The translations under genes and the position numbers were made by a program. From contig NZ_KI911560.1 of NCBI RefSeq assembly GCF_000515275.1, positions 620,001-684,000 of the forward strand: a stretch of DNA of 64,000 nucleotides, given 5' to 3'. Each line of letters begins with the position of its first letter. Within the stretch, counting starts at the first letter, position 1. This DNA comes from Methylophilus sp. 5 (GTDB taxonomy: Bacteria; Pseudomonadota; Gammaproteobacteria; Burkholderiales; Methylophilaceae). Under the pieces are notes generated by a model. That model was given only the letters and a program-made list of their open reading frames with translations. It was not told the origin of the DNA and ran no database searches. Below are positions 61,121-64,000 of this stretch, piece by piece.

Positions 61121-61990
61121 TTACCAGTCACCGGAAGCTCCGCCGCCGCCAAAGCCACCACCGCCACCACTAAAAATGTCGGGGCCACGACTACCGCCGG
61201 AATAGCCGCCAAAGCCACCGGGCACATAAGGCCCTGAACCACCACCACGGCCACCCATGGCGAGCGTGAACACAAATGCCGCCAAACCAATCAGGCCCAT
61301 GATCAATGCCGTCGCCCCTAGCCAGCCAGCGAGGCCACCAAGGATGCCGCCAGTGACCAAACTCCCGGGCAAGTCTCCCAGTATGCCTTTGAAAATTGCG
61401 CCACCGATAATGGCAGCAAACATCAAAATAGGTAGCATGCCCATCCAGTCGTCAGCATGTGCCTGGCGCGCTTGCTTTGCAGGGGCAGGCAGTTGCTCAC
61501 CCTGAATCAGCTTGATCAAGGTATCTGTCGCCAGATTCAAACCCTGGTAAAACTGGCCTTGCTTGAACGCTGGCGTCATTTGCTCACTGATAATACGTTT
61601 GGCAATCGCATCGGGAATCGCCCCTTCCAAGCCATAGCCAACCTCAATGCGCATTTTTCTATCGTTTTTAGCGACGATAATAATCACGCCATCATCTTGC
61701 TTTTCACGGCCAATTTTCCACGCCTCAGCCAGGCGGATACTAAACTGTGAGATTTCTTCTGGCTGCGTGGTTGCAACCACTAACACTGCCACTTGCGAGC
61801 CCGACTGTTGTGAAAACTGGCTGAGCTTTTGATTAAGCGCCGTTTGCTCTTGGGCAGACAGTGTTTGTGTCAAATCCGTCACTGCGCTTTGCAGTGGCGG
61901 AATCTCCACCAGACCATCGGCCGCCTGACTAGCCGCTAGTCCAAACAGCAACCACCAGGCCAGCAATAGCGACTTCCAGCATGCATGCAT
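61121..61990 (-). CDS. TPM domain membrane protein with glycine-rich tail (YgcG-like)
   Basis: A 289-residue protein with a signal peptide (LLLAWWLLFGLAASQAADG). The TPM domain follows (LVEIPPLQSAVTDLTQTLSA, KQDDGVIIIVAKNDRKMRIE VGYGLEGAIPDA), then membrane helices and a Gly-rich C-terminus ending GGGASGDW. This is the YgcG-type protein found beside LemA. It forms an operon with lemA (8 bp upstream) and the short TPM protein. Confidence 0.88.
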   Translation of the reverse strand: MHACWKSLLLAWWLLFGLAASQAADGLVEIPPLQSAVTDLTQTLSAQEQTALNQKLSQFSQQSGSQVAVLVVATTQPEEISQFSIRLAEAWKIGREKQDDGVIIIVAKNDRKMRIEVGYGLEGAIPDAIAKRIISEQMTPAFKQGQFYQGLNLATDTLIKLIQGEQLPAPAKQARQAHADDWMGMLPILMFAAIIGGAIFKGILGDLPGSLVTGGILGGLAGWLGATALIMGLIGLAAFVFTLAMGGRGGGSGPYVPGGFGGYSGGSRGPDIFSGGGGGFGGGGASGDW

Positions 61991-61998
61991 AGCGTTAA

Positions 61999-62595
61999 TT
62001 ACTTGTCGCTGCCAAAATCAACTTTGGGCGCCGTTGAAATCGCTTTTTCGTTTTCAACCGTAAATGATGGTTTGGGCTGATAGCCAAACATCATGGCAGT
62101 TAAATTATTAGGAAAACTACGCACAGCCACGTTGTATTGCTTCACCGACTCAATATAACGGTTGCGCGCCACCGTCACACGGTTTTCAGTACCTTCAAGC
62201 TGTGCCTGCAAATCACGAAAGCTGGCGTCAGCCTTCAAGTTAGGATAGTTTTCAGACACTACCATCAAGCGTGACAACGCACTGGTCAACTGGCCTTGTG
62301 CGGCCTGGAATTTAGCAAGCGCATCCGGGTCATTAAGTAGCTCAGGGGTCAACTGCATGCTACCTACTTTGGCACGGGCTTCGGTTACCTCAGTCAGCAC
62401 TTTTTCTTCATGGCTGGCATAACCCTTAACGGTAGACACCAGGTTAGGCACCAAATCTGCACGGCGTTGATACTGGTTTAGCACCTCAGACCAGTTGGCC
62501 TTGGCTTCTTCATCCAGGCTTTGAAACTGGTTATAGCCACAGCCAGACAGGCTCAAGGACGCTACCAGCAACAGCATATTTAATAATCGACGCAT
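61999..62595 (-). CDS. LemA family lipoprotein
   Basis: A 198-residue lipoprotein: the signal MRRLLNMLLLVASLSLSGC ends in a lipobox. The body is the LemA helical fold, with ANWSEVLNQYQRRADLVPNL, RAKVGSMQLTPELLND and NRYIESVKQYNVAVRSFPNN. LemA proteins form a membrane-linked four-helix bundle; their role is unclear. It is the first gene of an operon with two TPM-domain proteins, a common arrangement. Confidence 0.9.
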   Translation of the reverse strand: MRRLLNMLLLVASLSLSGCGYNQFQSLDEEAKANWSEVLNQYQRRADLVPNLVSTVKGYASHEEKVLTEVTEARAKVGSMQLTPELLNDPDALAKFQAAQGQLTSALSRLMVVSENYPNLKADASFRDLQAQLEGTENRVTVARNRYIESVKQYNVAVRSFPNNLTAMMFGYQPKPSFTVENEKAISTAPKVDFGSDK

Positions 62596-62672
62596 GTCAG
62601 ACTCCAGTCAAAAAACATTAAATTCAAATTTCACTTTATCACTGCTACAGATGCGGGCACTCCGGGCTTTAT

Positions 62673-63383
62673 TCAAGTTGCCACCTCCGCATTTTTGGCC
62701 AGCAATAAACATATATCCTGCCAGACTTCCCGCTTCAACAACGGGTTCTCAAGCATCGCCTGCGGGGGATGAGTCACCACCACCATCAGGTCATCATAAG
62801 TATGAACTTGGCCGCGAACTGCCGCCATATCCATAAAACTTGCCCCCAAAAACTGATTAGCCTCATGCAAGCCAAACAGCACGCAAAAGCGTGTTTTTAC
62901 TTGCGCCATGCGCACTGTTTGCTGATGCAATACCACATCCTCAAGTGGCAACTGCAACGCACGCACAATGTTTTGCAACAACAATTGCGTTTGCGCATCA
63001 TTGGCATGCGGGCAATATAACAGCCACGGTGTTTGTATTAGCGGCTCAACAATAGGTTGAGGCAGCTCAGGGTGAGGCAGCAACGTTTGCGGCGCGACTG
63101 CGTCAGCTAATTCAATGTTATTGAGATGAGACTCATGTGCCTGCAGAGGTGCCTCAGGCTGCACCTCCTGTAAAGCGGGGAGCATTTCAGGCTCGGCATT
63201 CACCTGCGGCGGCACTGACTCTAAACCGGGAGCGACCAGCGGCGCTGCGGTAACTTCAATAGGCACGAGGGCCTCTGACTCGACCTGTGTCGCAGACGGC
63301 ACACTGCCTGCCACAGGCACGCGCGCACGCCAAACCGGCAGCAACTCCAACTCACGCAACATGTCTTCGCGGCCTACACTCAC
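62673..63383 (-). CDS. DNA polymerase III psi subunit-like protein (HolD-like) with long linker
   Basis: A 236-residue protein from GTG 63383, where AGGAG precedes the start; a TTG at 63413 is the longer option. It begins SVGREDMLRELELLPVWRAR, like the N-terminus of psi, has a ~90-residue Pro/Glu/Ala-rich linker, then a C-terminal part with LLLQNIVRALQLPLEDVVLH and VVVTHPPQAMLENPLLKREVW. This fits psi (HolD) or a uracil-DNA-glycosylase-like fold without catalytic motifs or FeS cysteines. The gene directly follows rimI, as holD lies beside rimI in E. coli. The identification is moderate. Confidence 0.55.
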   Translation of the reverse strand: MSVGREDMLRELELLPVWRARVPVAGSVPSATQVESEALVPIEVTAAPLVAPGLESVPPQVNAEPEMLPALQEVQPEAPLQAHESHLNNIELADAVAPQTLLPHPELPQPIVEPLIQTPWLLYCPHANDAQTQLLLQNIVRALQLPLEDVVLHQQTVRMAQVKTRFCVLFGLHEANQFLGASFMDMAAVRGQVHTYDDLMVVVTHPPQAMLENPLLKREVWQDICLLLAKNAEVAT

Positions 63384-63413
63384 CAAGCGCTCCTCATCAT
63401 CAAGTGCTTCCAA

Positions 63414-63875
63414 TCATAAAGCCAAGCCCATCAACACGGCATCTTCGCGACCAGTCTGGGTTGGATAATAATTGCGGCGTACGCCCATCTCACAAAACCC
63501 CATAGACTCATATAGCATGATCGCAGTGGTATTACTCACGCGCACCTCAAGAAACATGTTGGCGGCCTGATGGCGCTGTGCAACCTCGACCATATGCGCC
63601 AGTAACGTACGCCCCAACCCCTGCCCCTGCAGTGGCTTGGCGATGCTGATATTGAGTAAATGCGCCTCGTCCAGCACCATCATCACCAGTGCATAACCCA
63701 CAATATCCGCGCCAATCTCCATCACCCAGGCACTATACCCGGCATTGAGCGAATCGTTAAAGTTGCCCAATGTCCATGGGTGGCTGTAAATCGTCGGCTC
63801 GATGCGGCTAATCGCAGCCAGATCGTCATACGTCATCGGGCGAAACGTCACGTGATGTTGGGGCAAGGCGCTCAT
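63414..63875 (-). CDS. rimI: Ribosomal protein S18 alanine N-acetyltransferase
   Basis: A 153-residue GNAT. The acetyl-CoA loop is QGQGLGRTLLAHMVE and NTTAIMLYESMGFCEMGVRRNYY is the typical RimI end. It acetylates the N-terminus of ribosomal protein S18 and related targets. It lies 4 bp after tsaB and just before the psi-like gene, forming an operon. Confidence 0.9.
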   Translation of the reverse strand: MSALPQHHVTFRPMTYDDLAAISRIEPTIYSHPWTLGNFNDSLNAGYSAWVMEIGADIVGYALVMMVLDEAHLLNISIAKPLQGQGLGRTLLAHMVEVAQRHQAANMFLEVRVSNTTAIMLYESMGFCEMGVRRNYYPTQTGREDAVLMGLAL

Positions 63876-63879
63876 GCAG

Positions 63880-64000
63880 CTATAACCTTTGCCCTTGCGC
63901 GCGCTCAGCCGCGGTCAATGCCACCCGATTACGCACATACAACGGAGCAGCAGCTTGTGCAGGCTGCGTATTACCCGCCGCAAACAACGGCTGGGCCAAC
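63880..64000 (-). CDS. tsaB: tRNA threonylcarbamoyladenosine protein TsaB, C-terminal end
   Basis: Only the last ~40 codons are in the window. The product ends PLYVRNRVALTAAERAQGQR then L, the usual TsaB C-terminus. The stop at 63880-63882 is 4 bp before the rimI start. The order tsaB-rimI is common. TsaB works with TsaD and TsaE in t6A formation on tRNAs; the rest of the gene lies outside the window. Confidence 0.85.
   Translation of the reverse strand, partial: LAQPLFAAGNTQPAQAAAPLYVRNRVALTAAERAQGQRL

Noticed and set aside
1..64000. CRISPR arrays, insertion sequences, transposase genes, rRNA genes
   Set aside because: No regularly spaced repeats, no transposase-like frames and no rRNA-like stretches were seen by reading.

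Overview
The window looks like a chromosomal segment of a betaproteobacterium, most plausibly a methylotroph of the Methylophilaceae. This is an inference from gene content and order: a CtaC-CtaD-CtaG-CtaE-SURF1-CtaA-CtaB oxidase cluster with the small betaproteobacterial assembly peptide and a twin-transmembrane DUF2909 protein, a tsaB-rimI-psi-like operon, a PEP-CTERM protein, and a PQQ/sorbosone-dehydrogenase-type periplasmic protein. No rRNA or taxonomic marker was available to confirm it.

Region 1 (1-17 kb) is mainly organosulfur scavenging. It begins with a siderophore-interacting protein (cut by the window edge), a divergent MarR regulator and a dodecin. The sulfur system follows: a thiol-dioxygenase-like cupin, two paralogous DszB-like proteins without signal peptides, a sulfonate-type ABC transporter (binding protein, ATPase, two permeases), a complete TonB-ExbB-ExbD set inside the same operon, a class II aldolase-like protein, an FMN reductase (MsuE/SsuE type) and an SfnR-like sigma-54 activator without a sensory domain. 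Four sigma-54 (-24/-12) promoters can be read by eye in front of the DszB-like gene A, the ABC/TonB operon, the aldolase-DszB-binding-protein operon and the reductase, so the set is probably one regulon. A heterodimeric ABC exporter with one degenerate ATP site lies inside this region.

Region 2 (17-36 kb) is stress response and export: a DUF1328 protein, RelA, an RND pump with adaptor, a DedA-rhodanese fusion, a Ca2+/H+ antiporter-type protein, a MarR-controlled AaeXAB-like efflux operon with its outer membrane protein, a further ABC exporter, a zinc alcohol dehydrogenase and an AraC regulator.

Region 3 (36-50 kb) holds a two-propeller periplasmic dehydrogenase-like protein, a duplicated PsiF protein, a GGDEF-EAL protein and the full caa3-type cytochrome oxidase and haem A biosynthesis cluster. 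A 0.6 kb gene-free stretch with several strong hairpins follows.

Region 4 (50.5-54.3 kb) is a small accessory island beside tRNA-Leu(CAA). It has a 36-codon remnant of a P4-type integrase whose stop overlaps the start of a DUF262-HNH (GmrSD-like) gene, then a partner gene of unknown family that appears frameshifted. It is a candidate anti-phage module.

Region 5 (54.3-64 kb) is mostly housekeeping: queA, a secreted propeller-like protein, a lytic transglycosylase, proS, a PEP-CTERM protein, a LemA/TPM operon and the tsaB-rimI-psi-like operon. No insertion sequence, CRISPR array or rRNA gene was seen.
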